This document shows positions 26,216 to 40,100 of a DNA stretch of 64,000 nucleotides, one piece after another; position 1 is the stretch's first letter; the number at the start of each line of letters is the position of its first letter. Origin of the DNA: Episyrphus balteatus (lineage: Eukaryota; Arthropoda; Insecta; Diptera; Syrphidae); assembly GCF_945859705.1 (NCBI RefSeq), contig NC_079137.1, positions 82,233,150 to 82,297,149 on the forward strand, given 5' to 3'. The notes beneath the pieces were generated by a model, which was not told the origin of the DNA, did no database searches, and saw only the letters and a program-made list of their open reading frames with translations. A program made the position numbers and the translations under genes.

Positions 26216-27255
26216 TAGGTATACCAATTTGAAAGTAGCTATTTGCTTGCTTTGAATTGTAAACACATATCGGGTTTGGTTTTGTGATCAGCATCAAAAT
26301 TAGCAAAATTAGCAAAATTTAACATTTTTATGTAATAAATAATTGAGGCAGATTTTTGTTTTTAAAATTGTTATTTAAACTGCTTTAAACTGCGTTGTTA
26401 ATGCACTTTAATGTGGAATTACCCCTGTTAATTTTGAGAGAATTTTACATCTAATACATACTTATCCACTATCCACATCCACTAAAGTGGTTCATAGTCT
26501 ATTCTATCATATTCATTATGCCCAAAAAAGCATTCTATGCCATGATCTTGGTTTTTTTTTTCGGTGTTGGATATTATGGAATTTGAATCAAGGAAAAAAA
26601 ACAACAGTTTGTTACTTTAAACATTAATAAAAGATATCATGTAGACTATTAGAACACAAAAAAAAAACAATATCAATTTAACATTTTTTAAATATCAGCA
26701 AAAAATGCTGGAAAAATGTGTTTTATGATAATTAAAATATTAAAACAATATTTTTATTATATCACATTTTTGAAATTTTCTTTGACATTTTACTATCAAT
26801 TTATCATATCAATTTTTCATCTGTTTTTCATTTCAAATTATTGAAAAATATTTGTAAAAAAACTCTTTATTTGTACTAATTTAAAGGCGATTTATGTTTT
26901 TTCGAAGTAAAATGTATGAATTACTGATAAAATTTGATCTGCAATAAGATTTTACTTCACATAGAAAATAATAAAACAATTACATATATCACGTATAATA
27001 GAGAAAATAATATCACCATTATTATATTTATAAAGAATATTCACTTTCAGTAATGTTTTGTCTCATTTAAAAGAAAAATGAAAGAACATACTTAGATTAA
27101 TAAAAGAGAAAACGAAGGAAATATCATTATAATAAACCGAAATAGAAAATTTAGTCAACATTTATATTTAAATTGTCAAAATGAAATTAAATGAAATAAA
27201 ACCTAAAAAATTTGAAATTTTCATTATCATTTTAAAATTTAAAAAATGTCATAAT
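26216..27255. other. very AT-rich intergenic sequence
   Basis: No gene or element seen. Confidence 0.6.
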
Positions 27256-27860
27256 GATATGATAACACTGGTTAACAAAATTAACCTTTTTTGTTGCCGG
27301 ATAAAAAATATATTTTCTAAAGGTTTTCGGTGTGCTGAACGAATCCGAAGTTTTTTTAAATATTAACGTTAGAAAATGCACTACTTCCGACCTTATTCTT
27401 TTATATAAGGAAAATTGTTTGAGCTTATTTAGTAACGGTTTTTATAAGAACTATCTTCCACCTTTTAAAACCTTTTTAAATCTTTTCGATATCTTTTTCA
27501 CTGCCCGAGATATCCTCAGTTGTTTGGCATATTATATCTACCATATAAATTTTATAATGTCATTATTTCCTTTATGATATAGCAAGCCAAACCCACTTAC
27601 TTCATTTTAAGATATCTCGGGCAATACAAAAGATATTGAAAAGATTTAAAAAGGTATTGAAAGATGGAAAACAGTGCTCAATTTTCCTTATATAAAAGAA
27701 TAAGGTGAGAAGTACTTGCATTTTCTAACGGTAATATCTCAAAAACGGGAGCTGATTAGTTTTTTTCTGAACTCGGATTCGAGTTAAGCACACCAAAAAT
27801 TTCAGAAGAGTATATTTTTGTTTCGGCAACAAAACCCTTGTAGACCAGTGTAATCATATC
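27256..27860. mobile_element. 605-bp foldback element with CACTGGT ends
   Basis: GATATGATAACACTGG at the left pairs with CCAGTGTAATCATATC at the right. Pairing continues through GGTGTGCTGAAC, CATTTTCTAACG-type and CCCGAGATATC blocks, with a roughly 100-base loop near 27520-27610. Arms are diverged. No coding sequence. A fragment of the same sequence lies at 3800-3885. Confidence 0.75.
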
Positions 27861-28559
27861 AAAATTAATATTTTAATTCTTGGACGACTTTTGTCACTCA
27901 AAAATGTTAATTTGATAGCTGTTATTATCAAATTTTTTTTTGGCAATCATTTGAACTGTTAATTTAGTATTTCTACTCAAGAGTTATGTCCGAATAGATC
28001 TTTGTCAAAAAATTGTTAGAAAATGATTTGAAATAAAACTGACAATTATTGAACCTTAGACACCTAAACAATGTTTTGATTTTATTATTATAAAAATTCG
28101 AAGACTTAACAATATTGTCAGCTCTGATAAAAGTCTGAATATACCTTTCCCAAAGAATCCAAATCCACAATAAAGCTTATTTTCGTCGATATACATATCT
28201 ATAACTAAAACTGGTCTGATCATTTGGAAGCTTGCCGGATGTCCATTACTACCTTCATCATTATTTTCCTACTTAAACTGCTTAAATAATTTTTTTTTTT
28301 TAATATTGTTTGGAAAAACTTTCTTTCAAAATAATTTCGCTTCTGACATTACAATAATTAGGTACCTACCTATAGAAACCCATACACCTATCAACCTAAC
28401 CGAAATCAATTATACGCGAGCAATTACCTTCTTATTTTCTAAAAAAAAAACATTAAAAAGCACATTAAGAGAAAAAAAAATTACACAAAAACACAACAAT
28501 ATCAACACAACATCAATCTATCATAATTAACAATGAACGCATATTCAAAAGGTTAAAAT
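27861..28559. other. AT-rich intergenic sequence upstream of HGTX
   Basis: No gene or clear element; leads into the GC-richer HGTX 5' region. Confidence 0.5.
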
Positions 28560-30028
28560 ACAAAATTCATTTCTCCGCAATAATAATACTCTTATTAAGC
28601 AATTTGGGAGGTTCCACCAACAACTCTAACACCAGCGACCAGCACCAACCACCAACTTCAACAGCAGCTCAAATTCGATCCCCCGTCAGAGTCAGACACG
28701 ATACACAATAGAATCGTAAATAGAACACCTCGCTCTTCAACAAGGGGCTACTTGCAAAGAGAGATCATTAAGCCAACAAACAGAAACAACAATAACGAAT
28801 AACGAAAACAACAACACCAAGCCACCAGTGGCAGCAAGACTTAAAGGCTGAGGGGACACAACAATATTAACTGCTTCTTTATTTACCTACATCGTTATTC
28901 TATCTCATTTTCACTTCATTCCCACCCAACAGCAGCAGCGAATTCACTTCAAAATATAAAGTTCAAGCCACCACACTTCTTGGACAGCACACAGGATAAC
29001 CCAAATGCTAGCTAGCCACCAAAGCCAAACGGAAAAGACACTTCTCTTTGTTTAATGAGCCACTCTGTCCGATATAAATGACAATAGCAGTAACTCCGCC
29101 TGCTGAATACCGGAATCACTTGGAATCCGAATGGAAACTATGAACTCGTTAACCACTTGTTCCGCTAAACAACGCATGTTCCGAATGGCTGCTTTGTATT
29201 TTAATAATGGCGAAATCCATTTTCCCTTTCTAACTCCGGGAGGCGTGGTTTCCAGCCAATGCAATGGTGTGCGACAGTGTGTTCCATTTTCATATCAACC
29301 CCATTGCAATGGAACGAAATGACGTTCGAGTGTGTAATCAACTTTATTGGGATGATTTTTTTTTTTTTCAGTTCTTATTCTCAGTTCTGCTTCGAGTGTA
29401 TTTGTGTGTTAATAACTTTCCACTCTCAACCAACCCTGCTGCTGCTTCTCCCTTTCCCAATCGATTGAGGAAGTTACTGCATCACCACAGGACTCAGACT
29501 CACTACCGGAATCCCACAATGCCATCTTCGGTACTCGCTGTCGGTTAATGAAATCTAATTTCGTTTCAATTCTCATTTTTACTTAGTGACTCTCCGTACG
29601 CACACACGTAGAATTGTGTGGAATCATCGTTGTACCGTGTCAAAGAATTCTGGGCTTTGTGTCTTGCTAGCTCATTGAAAAAACGTCGGCAGTCAATTTC
29701 GAAATCATTCTTTGATTTTGGGCCTAATCATTAGGACACGGCATTACGGTAGCTCGCGAAAAGCAACCTTTTTCTTTCGTGTGAAACTCTTTCTCGTGTC
29801 AATGGACGTGAATGGTATATCATAGTTAAGTGTTTCTAACAGTGATTTAGATTCAAAATTCCAATGGGATAGCAGTGAATATAAAAATATTATTTAGAAT
29901 TTTGAATAATTGTGAATTATACCTTGAATAAAACAAACCACAAGTTTTCTTAATGCTTTATCGGTCGCGTTAACGAAAAATCAAATCGTACAATTTCCAA
30001 ATCGTGACTGTTGCGATATCTCGTCAAT
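28560..30028 (+). promoter_or_regulatory. presumptive promoter and 5' UTR region of HGTX
   Basis: This 1.5 kb is clearly less AT-rich than its surroundings and holds CAA/CAG-rich tracts (28615-28850) of the sort common in fly untranslated leaders. No TATA box or start site can be assigned with confidence; TCAGTT initiator-like words occur near 29369 and 29382 but lack a convincing downstream element. A small frame at 29802-29825 (ATG GAC GTG AAT, then a GT) could be an upstream coding exon in the right phase for the acceptor at 30056, but its donor is weak. Assignment rests on position and composition only. Confidence 0.4.
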
Positions 30029-31142
30029 CTGGGTAGCCCGTATTTGACAACATCAGCTTCGGGCTCCGAAAGCCCCAAGTTGTCAAGGCCGGAACACCAT
30101 TTGATAGGCGGTGGTGACCCTAAGCAATTTCATTTGTCTCCCAGTTCTTCGTTTAATTTCGGAGCATTTCGAGCCCCGGTGGGATTTCCATTTGGAGCAC
30201 ATCAATTTTTTAACGGCAACATTTATCCGAATTTTCGGGAAGACAATCCCGAAAACAACAATCTGGATCTAGTCAATCCGTATATGCGTCACAATAGTGG
30301 CGGTTACGCAGCAGTTCCGAACAATCATAGCCCACCATTACATTTGGGTACTAACGGTTATAATCATTCTGATAATTCGCCGCAAGGCGACTATCTGCCG
30401 CATCACTCGTATGGGAAGCGAGAAACAATTTTGGACTATCATAACGCTTACAACAACAACAATAATAATAATCTTCCTAATTCCTTGTTGAAAAAATCCA
30501 CCGAAGAACCACCATCATCGTTAAAATCCCGCTCCGAAGAGGATAACGCATCCACACCACCACCGCCTTTGTGTTCCGTTGATAGTGCTTATCGAGGTGA
30601 TTCTTTAGCGTCATCCCGGCTGCATTCGGAAAGTCCCACCGATTGCAATCCGTACAGTAATAATAACAACCGGAACAATCGTAGTTACGAGAACTCCAGC
30701 CCCGTCGACAGTACTAAATCCTTTTCGGTGGTTAGCCATCGGAGCAGCGAAGAGGCTGGCAATAATAGTGAATCGAGAAGTCCCCCGCGCAGTGATTACA
30801 GTCCGGAGAATCTATCGAACAAACGGTACGGTGGTGGTTCCGGTACAATGTTGGATCATAAATTGCCTTTGAGCTTTCTGGGGCCGCCATTGGCGGCGCT
30901 ACATTCTATGACTGAAATGAAATCTACCGTCGGTGGTAATGGTGGAGGTGGTGGCGGCGGCGGATCCATTGGTAGTGCCTTAGGGAATGGCTCCAATGGT
31001 GGCGGATATGGCATGAGCAATAGTCATCATCATACCTCGACCACACATACACAGGGTGCAGCGAATCCGCATGGAATCGATACGATATTGTCCAAACCGC
31101 CACCACCTGTGACGTCGGCGGGATTAAGTGCTTTAACTGGAG
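30029..31142 (+). CDS. HGTX: HGTX coding exon 1 (N-terminal region, start uncertain)
   Basis: The open frame runs from the codon after a TGA at 30005-30007 to the donor GAG|GTAAGT at 31142/31143 (phase 1). There is no in-frame ATG until 30284, and that one has a poor context (T at -3). CTG at 30029 has A at -3 and G at +4 and is my preferred start; TTG 30011 and CTG 30008 have weaker contexts. An upstream coding exon spliced to AG at 30036 or 30056 is the alternative. The exon encodes Asn- and Ser-rich sequence, a nine-Gly run, the PPLAALHSM motif (30872-30922) and HGIDTILSKP (about 31067-31099). Reading past the donor would add 16 residues, mostly basic, and stop at 31192. Confidence 0.85.
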
Positions 31143-34100
31143 GTAAGTTCAAAAGAAAAGCAAAATCCTTGACGACGAAAATAAAATTTTAGTGTAACAT
31201 ATAGATAAAAAAAATATATGAAACTGTTTTAAAGTTCTTCTGATAGTGAATCATTTGAAAATTCATCATAAAGCGCACTGTGGCAAAAAAAAAAACATAA
31301 ATACATTATACCGTGCGTCGGTTGCTCAAAACATGAAGAAAATAAATTCGGTTTGTTCGGAATAAAATATTTTCGAAACATCAGACTATATAAGTCCATA
31401 GCAAAATGTTTTTACTGTTATTGAAATCTTTTTCAATTTTGGTTTAAAAAATATGTTTTGAAGCATGTGACTGTTTTGAGATTTCTAATTTCAAATATCC
31501 CAAAAATCCTCGATTTTTATGAATTCGTGCTGAATTTAAGGAAGAGCTGAACTCTGTGGCAACATGGAAAAACGACATAAGTCAGTTTTTGCTTTTGATT
31601 GTGTAAAAAACTCAATTTCGACATAAGTTGGCTTATGTTGTTATTCCTTGTTGCCACAGGATTTTAATCAAACAATTTTTAGTGTCAACGTTTTAAAAAA
31701 AAGTATATCTGACGGTTACAACAGTTTTTGGCAACTTGACAACATGATCTATTTATTTTCTAACAACAACCAGTTACACTGGTCGGCAAAAAAAGTCGGG
31801 AGCAAGAACTTTGTTATGTGATTATTATTGACTTTAGTCTGCTTTATTCAAAACTGTTTACAGAATTATGGAATTTGATTTCTACTAAGATTTTGAAATG
31901 TCATATTTTTCTATTTCCAAAAATTAATTTTGAAACAAATCAATATCTTTTAGATTAGACAATGAAAAAAGGCATTTTGCGATTGCGGAAGTAGTTTTGC
32001 AAAAGAAAAAAATTTAACGATGATAAAATTCGAATACGAAAGTACTTCAAAAACGTGACCTGGCAGTGAGTTGCAATCGCACAATCAAATGATGGTAAAT
32101 TTTCACAAACAATTTACTTCACAGTTGAAAACCTTTCTATAATCTAGGTTTTTGCAAACCATTGATCCTACTGTTTTTTTTTTTTTTTTTGGTGATAATA
32201 CTCGCAAATTTTTGTACGAGAATTGCATGAGCGTTAAGACGATTTTCTAGCCCCATCTTGTACAACTTGTTTTTTTTTTTTGGAATTGAAAAATCAAAGT
32301 AAAACTATTATTTTCCATTCGGAACTCGATTTTTAAAAGAGAAATAACTGACTCAAAGTTTTAACATTTTATCTACTTTATTTGCCATTGTCAGAAAATT
32401 GTTGTTTGAGTCGATACATAAAAACAGAACCAAAGATATTTGAAAATTGTTTTTGACGCCATTCATTTCGTGTACATTGCACATCACTTTAAAAGTTGTT
32501 TCGTCTAGGCTTTAGACGTGAAAAGTTTAAGTTTCAAATTGCTATTTCAAGCACTCCCATTGAAGCATTTTTTAAAAATCTTTAACAATTCGTAATTTTT
32601 GTATCTTTAATTTTTAAAAATTAAATCACAAATTACATATAATTTTCCAAAGTTCACAAAATACAGCTTTGTAAACTAAAAGAAAAACATTGTGGTTATC
32701 CTTAGATCCAACTAGATAAAATAGTTTCAAGAACTTTAAAAACTTGAGAAAAAGCACAACATTTAAACCGCAGTCAATACAGTTAAGATATGTGGAAGAA
32801 ACTAGGATCATCCCGAAACCAAAGTGAAATACATTCTGCATTTAATACATTGGCAGCGCTGTAAACCAATAACCGCCATTTTCCGCAGCAAGGTTATAAA
32901 ATTTTCTTGAACTCTAAATTTAACCAGGATTTGCTTGGCATTAAAAAAAAATCATCACTTTCGTCAAAAAACACAAAAGGAACACATTTAAGATCTCATG
33001 CTCATTGAACGAGTTTCCCTTTTTTCACTTTTGCACTTGTGATACCAACAAAGTATCATATTCACATTTTTTTCACAATTTGAATAATTAATATGTCTGT
33101 GAATGTGTTTTAATGTATGAATTAAAATGTTGGTTTTCTTCAGAAAGTTGACAAAATCTAACCCGATGTTTAACGTTCCAAATATAAGAAACCATGAACA
33201 AAATAGATAACATGTCTTTAATCGATAAAGAGATCATCTAGCAAATAGATATAATAGCGAAAGTTAAAACAAAATTATTTATTTCTGAGTCACAAGCACA
33301 AACAAAATCTATTAGATCATTATAGAATCATCGTTTCAACTTACCTATTAAAGCAATTTCAGGACAATTTGGGAGTATTAAATATTTGCAAATATATTCA
33401 AAATAAATAAACATAAATAACAATAAAATTATTTTTATGTTTTATTTTGGTTTTTTGCATCAATAAAGTTAAAGTTGAATAGAAATATATTTGATAAATA
33501 AGACAAATTAATGATACATATCTATTTTTAAAATGATCGTAAGCCTCATCACCATTTTGATTATTTTGAATTCATAACAACAATAACATCTTTTTCGCAG
33601 GCGGAATTCCTCGTTTCTCAATAGCGGCTGCTGCTGCCGGTATGGCGCAATACCTGTCACAAAGTCAAGGAGCGCCTCTTAAGGCTCATGCCGGACACAT
33701 TGTTGATCGAACGCATCTATATTGGCCGGGACTACAAGGTCTTGTGGCGAATCCGATGGCATGGAGAGAACGACTATCCAATACAAGTGAGTATTTAATT
33801 AAATTGTGTTTACTTTTATCTGACAAAGTGATGATATATTCCCATAAATATTAATCAAAAAAAACATGAGTATGATTAACTTAACTAAACTCTTTATAAC
33901 TTCTGCATTGGGTAGAATAAATTCGTCATCGCCTTTAGAAAATCGGTTCAAAAGACTTCATAACTGTGTTATTGTTGTTTATTGTGCTCAAGCGATCGCC
34001 AGTATTATGTTTATTTAGGTTTCTTTCGATTGAGTTGATTGCCCTATATACAGTCTGTGTAAAAATAAAAAAACAACTTTCAAAAATGACAGTTTATGTG

Positions 34101-37100
34101 TTTACTCGATTAAAATGATTTGACAAAAACTGAATTCAAAACAAAAGAATTTTTTCATTTTTTTTTCATTTTGTTTTATATTATTTTCTATTAAATATAA
34201 AGAAAATTTGGCAAGAATATTGTTTTATTCTGAAGTCAAAAAAATCTTTTTTAGACATATTTTCAACAACTTAGAATTATATTATGCTCTCAAGAACGAC
34301 TCTAGGGAAATTGAAAAATTGTAGATCAAAGAAATCAAACAACACATGAATTTTTTCTTTGCAGGAGGCAAATAGTGAAATTTAGAGCAATAGTATCATC
34401 TACAAAAACTATATTTCCGAAGAGATTTTTTTTTTCAACACCACTGTTAAAATACTCTGCATCAAAGATTTCAACAAAGTGAAGAGTTCAACACGATCGT
34501 TCGAAGATTGAAGATTTGTTTATTTATCTTCATAGAGTACATTATTGTAGGAGTTATTTAAAGTTAAAGAAAGAAGGGAGCTAGATCATAACTTCGATGA
34601 CAATTTCGTCATCTCATTGTGTATGTTTTCATAATTTGATATTCATTTTGAGAATTATTGGGTGCATATGTATGTTTTTTTAAATTTCTGATTGCATACT
34701 CATCTGGTTAAACGCAAATTGAATTCATATATAAAATTATCTCCAGCAAAATGCATCCACACGCGCACAAAATCCAGAAAAGACGAACTCTTATGGGATA
34801 TAAGAATCCCAGCCCAACCGCATAACCATTGCTATATATCGTCGTCATCATCAACAGATATACCGCGTAGTGTGAAACATAATATTAAGTAATTATTCGA
34901 CCATAATTATACATCGTCGAATGATTGATTGTGTGTTTTTTTGGTTATTTTTGTTGGTTCACTATAAATGTCATCGACAATCATATGATGTACGTGATTA
35001 ATTTTAATTAATTTAACGTGTGTATGTAAGATTTCAGGAAATGATCATTAAATTATTTTACAACAATAAGTTAACACAATGAACGAGATGTAAGAGTATA
35101 TAATATGAAAGCACGTCGGTCGTCCTTTTTGAGAGAAACATGTGCGCACAGTAAATCGATAAAAAGGAAACATTGGAAAAGAATTAACAATACAATTTTG
35201 TTTTGTGCTCAGATATCCTGCTTGGATTTATTTCGCATTGAATGAAAAGATTGGTTTCCTATTGATATTTACTTCCATTGTAATATTTTACTTGGAGAAG
35301 ACTATACATAGACCATAGTTTTTTTTACATTTCGGTATGGTGTTTCGGATAAAAAGGCAAAAGGTTACTTTTACGATATAATTTCACCAATTTTGCTAAT
35401 TGGAATTATTTGTTTGTCAATATTCTTTTTCAGATTTTTTTTATTTTTGTTTTAAGGCCTAGTGCGCACATCGTGAAAATTTTATATCCCATGCAAAATT
35501 TTCACCAATTTTTAACCAAAAAAAAATTAAGCTTAGAAGTTCAGTCGGAAGCTATGAAGTTCCAGTTAAAAAGTCAAATTTTCATTTCGAACTGTACGTA
35601 ATTATTTGCAGTCATTATAAAATGACTTTACTTTAAATGGCGTGATGTGGGTAATAAGAACCACCATAGCGGAGGGATATATGTACAATGCAAATCATAG
35701 GAAACGGTTAGTATGGAAATTGGATAGTATAAGAAAAACTATTAAGCTGGCGAAAACAAATTTGTCTGACTGACAATAAATAAAAAAAAAAGATAATGAA
35801 TTTTTTCATTTTTACACCTGTTGCCTGTTTCAGACCTACATCAGCAACTTCAAAAATCGATAGTTGAGTCCGATTGAACGTATGGTCTTAATAGTGCAAA
35901 ATTTTTAAAAAAGGTGCTTCGAGAAGTTAGCTGATGTTTTATGATGTGAAACAGGCCCCGGGTGTACAGACAAAAATACAGATTTTTTGCAATAATCTCA
36001 CTCTTGTAAAACTAAATAATCCCTTTTGAAAACAAAAATTTATTTACCCTTTTGCAGATCAAATTCACTTTTTTAAAATTGAATTTATACTTTAATTTAG
36101 TTCTTAAACATAAGAACTGACTCTCTGTCATTTTCTTTAAGTGTTTTTTTTTTACACGCTTGCAAGCTTTCGAAGTAAATATTGAGAAATATTTAAAAAT
36201 TTTTCAAAAACGTGGAAGATATGTTCACCTTTTTTCGAATTCAAACTAAGGAGTTCTAAAATATTTGGCATTTTCAATTCTTATTCTATTTCAAAATTGA
36301 AACAAAATTTGGCTGCAGAGAATGAGATTGGACATTCAACTAATATTAATTTTAAAAACTGGAATCTATTGGCTGATGACTTTAAAATTAAGCAGCCAAT
36401 ATTAAAAAAAAAAGTTTTTAAAAATAAAAAAAAAAAAATATATATAAAAAGATGGCATTGTTAATTAAAAGCACAGACAAAGTCCTATATGAGGTGGATA
36501 TTTGTAAACAAAAAATATTTCACCCAAAAATAAAGCTCCCTCTTTGTGCGCCATTTTGCTCTTAACTTTGTGTGGGTATTTCTTTATTCTGTTGTCAAGT
36601 TTCTGTATATGTGTGGAACTGTATTATGATTCTGAATTCACAATACATAATGTCCTGCCAGCTTTTTAAGTGTGTGGAGAACACAGCATCCACTCAGCAT
36701 CCTGACTGTGTATATTATCCTTCGTTTCACAATGGAGTCCATGGAGCTTTTTATTATGTACCCGTCTACAGAGACGGCAACGACGACGACGATGAGGCGA
36801 CAACAAATTCACCCCCAACTCCCTATTCTATACCCAAACAACAATTGTTTCAATGCGGGGGTTGTTTGTATACATCGTGTAGATACATCACATATTTTTG
36901 GAGCACGCACACACCAATAAAATACTTGTTAGTAGGTTTGTTCTTCACAGATTTACAAGATCCTTCCTGTCGTATTCCTTGTGTGTGAGCTGCCCCCCAA
37001 AAACAACCTCATCCTCTTATTAAATGGTTTGTGAAAATAATGCAATCATATATTATTATTATACGTATGTCAGTTCATCGTTCGAAACCCTTCTTTCCAC

Positions 37101-40100
37101 TTTACTTCCTCCCCATCTGCCAATGTCTATGGAAATAATTTTTGGGAGGTTTTTAAGAGGGTGGATAACACACATTTACATCAAGTTGTATGAAAGGAAC
37201 GTTATCTCGTGTAGGTTCTGTTCTGTCTGCTTTATACAATGTGGGTGCTGGCTGCTGCTTACAAAATGGAGAATTTATTAGATGAGGTTGACAAGAGTAA
37301 GGAGGAAATAGAAGGGGGGAGCAGGAGATGTGAAAACAGGGGATGTTGTGTGTGCGGATGAACATGTTTATTTTGCTTGCTCGTATATGTTTTCCTGGTT
37401 TCATGATACATAAATATGTGAAAATGATTTTCATCGAATGAAATGAACATTATAGTGAATTATGTATGCACGCTGTGAAAAGAGAATGAGGGGATTTTGA
37501 TAAACATTGCAAAATTATTGTGTTATATGGAGATTTATATTTATTTTTTTTTTGTTAGGTTAGGTGGTAGGTTCTTGCACACAAATTATTATTTGTTTTC
37601 GTTTGGATAAATTTTGTTCTAATGTAATATGATTATGAAAGTCAAATTGTATTACTTGTTTGCATTTTCAAAGATTTTTTTAGTAAAGTTCAATGAAGTA
37701 GAAGTAGGTTTTTTTAAGTATTAATTTTACCTTTTACAAATTAAATTAAGCCTTTTCCAAATTACACTTAACATGTTGCATATCAAATTTATGTTAAATC
37801 AATCTTCTTCTTTCTAAGAAAGGCACTTCGTTTTCAGAGGGTTCAGAACAAACCGCAATTATAGTACAATTCCTGAATGTCATTTTAATCTTCATTGGTA
37901 TTGTACACACAAATTTCTCAAATTTTTGAAGATACTGGACATCGTCAGTGAACTTGTGCTTATCTCGATGTTATTAGACTATTAATATCATTTATATAAG
38001 CGGAGAACAAAAGTGGTTCGAAAATGGATCCTTGAGGAACACCAACAGGAATTTTCTTGTTGCAACCGCTAGGTGCCTACCACTTAAATAAGATAATAAG
38101 AGTTTAACTGCTTCTTGACTTAATCCAAAATGGGAAGATAATTTTTGACAAAAGATGTAATGGTCAATCGTATCGAATGCTCTGGAATCGAATAATCAAG
38201 ATTGACCAAGAACGTGACTTTACCTTTATTCAAGAGTCAGTAAGCAATTACACTGTTTAGATGACATTATATTCAATAATATTTATATGTGCTTGCATAT
38301 ATTTAATTATTAATTATTAATTTTTTAAGACTTTAAATTTAAAGATTCGACATCGCTTCGATCTAAAGTACTTTAAGCCTGAAAAAGAAGTCAAACGAAT
38401 TTATGAAAATTATAAATTGAAAATTAGGTAAGCCTTAAAAAGAAGTCAGAATGAGTTTAAGAAAATTATAAATTGATGTCAAAATGTCAAATTAAATCAT
38501 ATTTAGCATTTTTTTTATAGTATTCAATGGTTACTGCGTGAGTGAGACATGTGCTTTCTATCCACATATGTGATCCAAAGTAATCAAACAGACACTACCT
38601 AATCTTTAAAAGCTTTTTGTCTAAAACATTATTTTTGAAAAACTCTACAAATTTTATAAATTATGCACCCATTTAAAAATATCGTTTAAAACCATGAATA
38701 ACCTTAAACGTAGGAATGATATGAATTCATATGACTGAAACTTTATAAGGCCTATTTAAACCTTTCAACTTAAGTGTTCCTGTATAATTATAATGGTTTC
38801 TTAAAATAAATAGTATTCCCTCTGCTATTTGTCTCTCGCACGTACATATATGTACTTCATCCATATAAATATGCTCCAAAAGCTGGTGTATCCAACTATA
38901 ATTGGGCTATGAAAAATAATGAAAATACTTAAAACTTCAAAACAGCCCACATGGGAGCAATAAAATAATTGTAGTAATTTCACAAAAAACAGCAACACTT
39001 TCCTTGTTTATTCATAAAATAACCTCAATTTTATAGGACACATATGTATCTAAATAAATGAAACAAAACATCTTTAGATACTTTAAACCTTTTCTATATA
39101 AATGAAGACGCCAGTTTCCGCGAACATTTACATGTTTAAGCTTTTTAATTGAATTTATAAAATGAAAACAGCCTTATATGTGTTTATATGTGTGTATATT
39201 TTAATGATCCAAAAAACCCCTTTTTAAATTAAAATGATGACAAGAATTTGTGAGAGAAGAGAAACAATCCGGTTGTAGTATCTTTTAGTTGTATCTTCTT
39301 ATCTCATCGTGTTGCTCGTTTTGAATACGAATTGTTTTATTTTGGAAATATTATATCTTCTATGAAATGAAGCATAACGAAATATAACCGTATGAGAAAT
39401 AATTGATAAATTAACCACCACTCACACACAGCAACGAAAATATTGTGCCTACCTACACATACGAATATTACCTTCCCATTAACCGAAAATTGTTATTGCC
39501 ATAATTAAACCGTATGTAAATGTCAGAAGAAAATAAGGCCGTGATAAACCTGTGCAGTTAGAATTATCTGCAAGAAATTATCTACTCTTCGTCATCGTCG
39601 TCGTCGTGAGTGTCCTTAAAAATTTCACGTATAATTTTATTAGTCACACACAACTGTTGAAATGGCACAAAAACCCATCGCTGCCATCGTCATCATCATA
39701 ATCAACATCCAGGGGGAGAAAAACACAAGAAACGATTAGCCCAGTCAGTCCCGATCCCAGTCTTCAGCATATACCAACAGCATACCATCCCTGATGCTAT
39801 GTTTTTCTCACTTTGGCCTGGTTTTTTATGGGTTTAAATCATTTCACATAATTAGGGATCACTTAGTAATGGGGTGACATTAATTGCCCCAGGCTTTTAC
39901 GTCACCGTCGTCCGCTCTCCCTAAATCTGGAAATTGAATTAAATTTAAGTGCGCAATGGGGAAAAAAAGGCTGGATTGTTTTGCTTTATGTCATTTTCCA
40001 GAATGAAAAATGAATTGGTCCTTTTAACTCAGGTAAATAAATCGATACAGATTCAGGATGTTCTGAAAAATAGACTTTTACTAATTCATCTAACAAAAAA

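Noticed and set aside
36572..36988. 138-codon plus-strand frame in NK6 intron 2
   Set aside because: Composition is Tyr/Cys-rich and irregular, it overlaps another frame, and nothing in it resembles a family or suits splicing into the gene.
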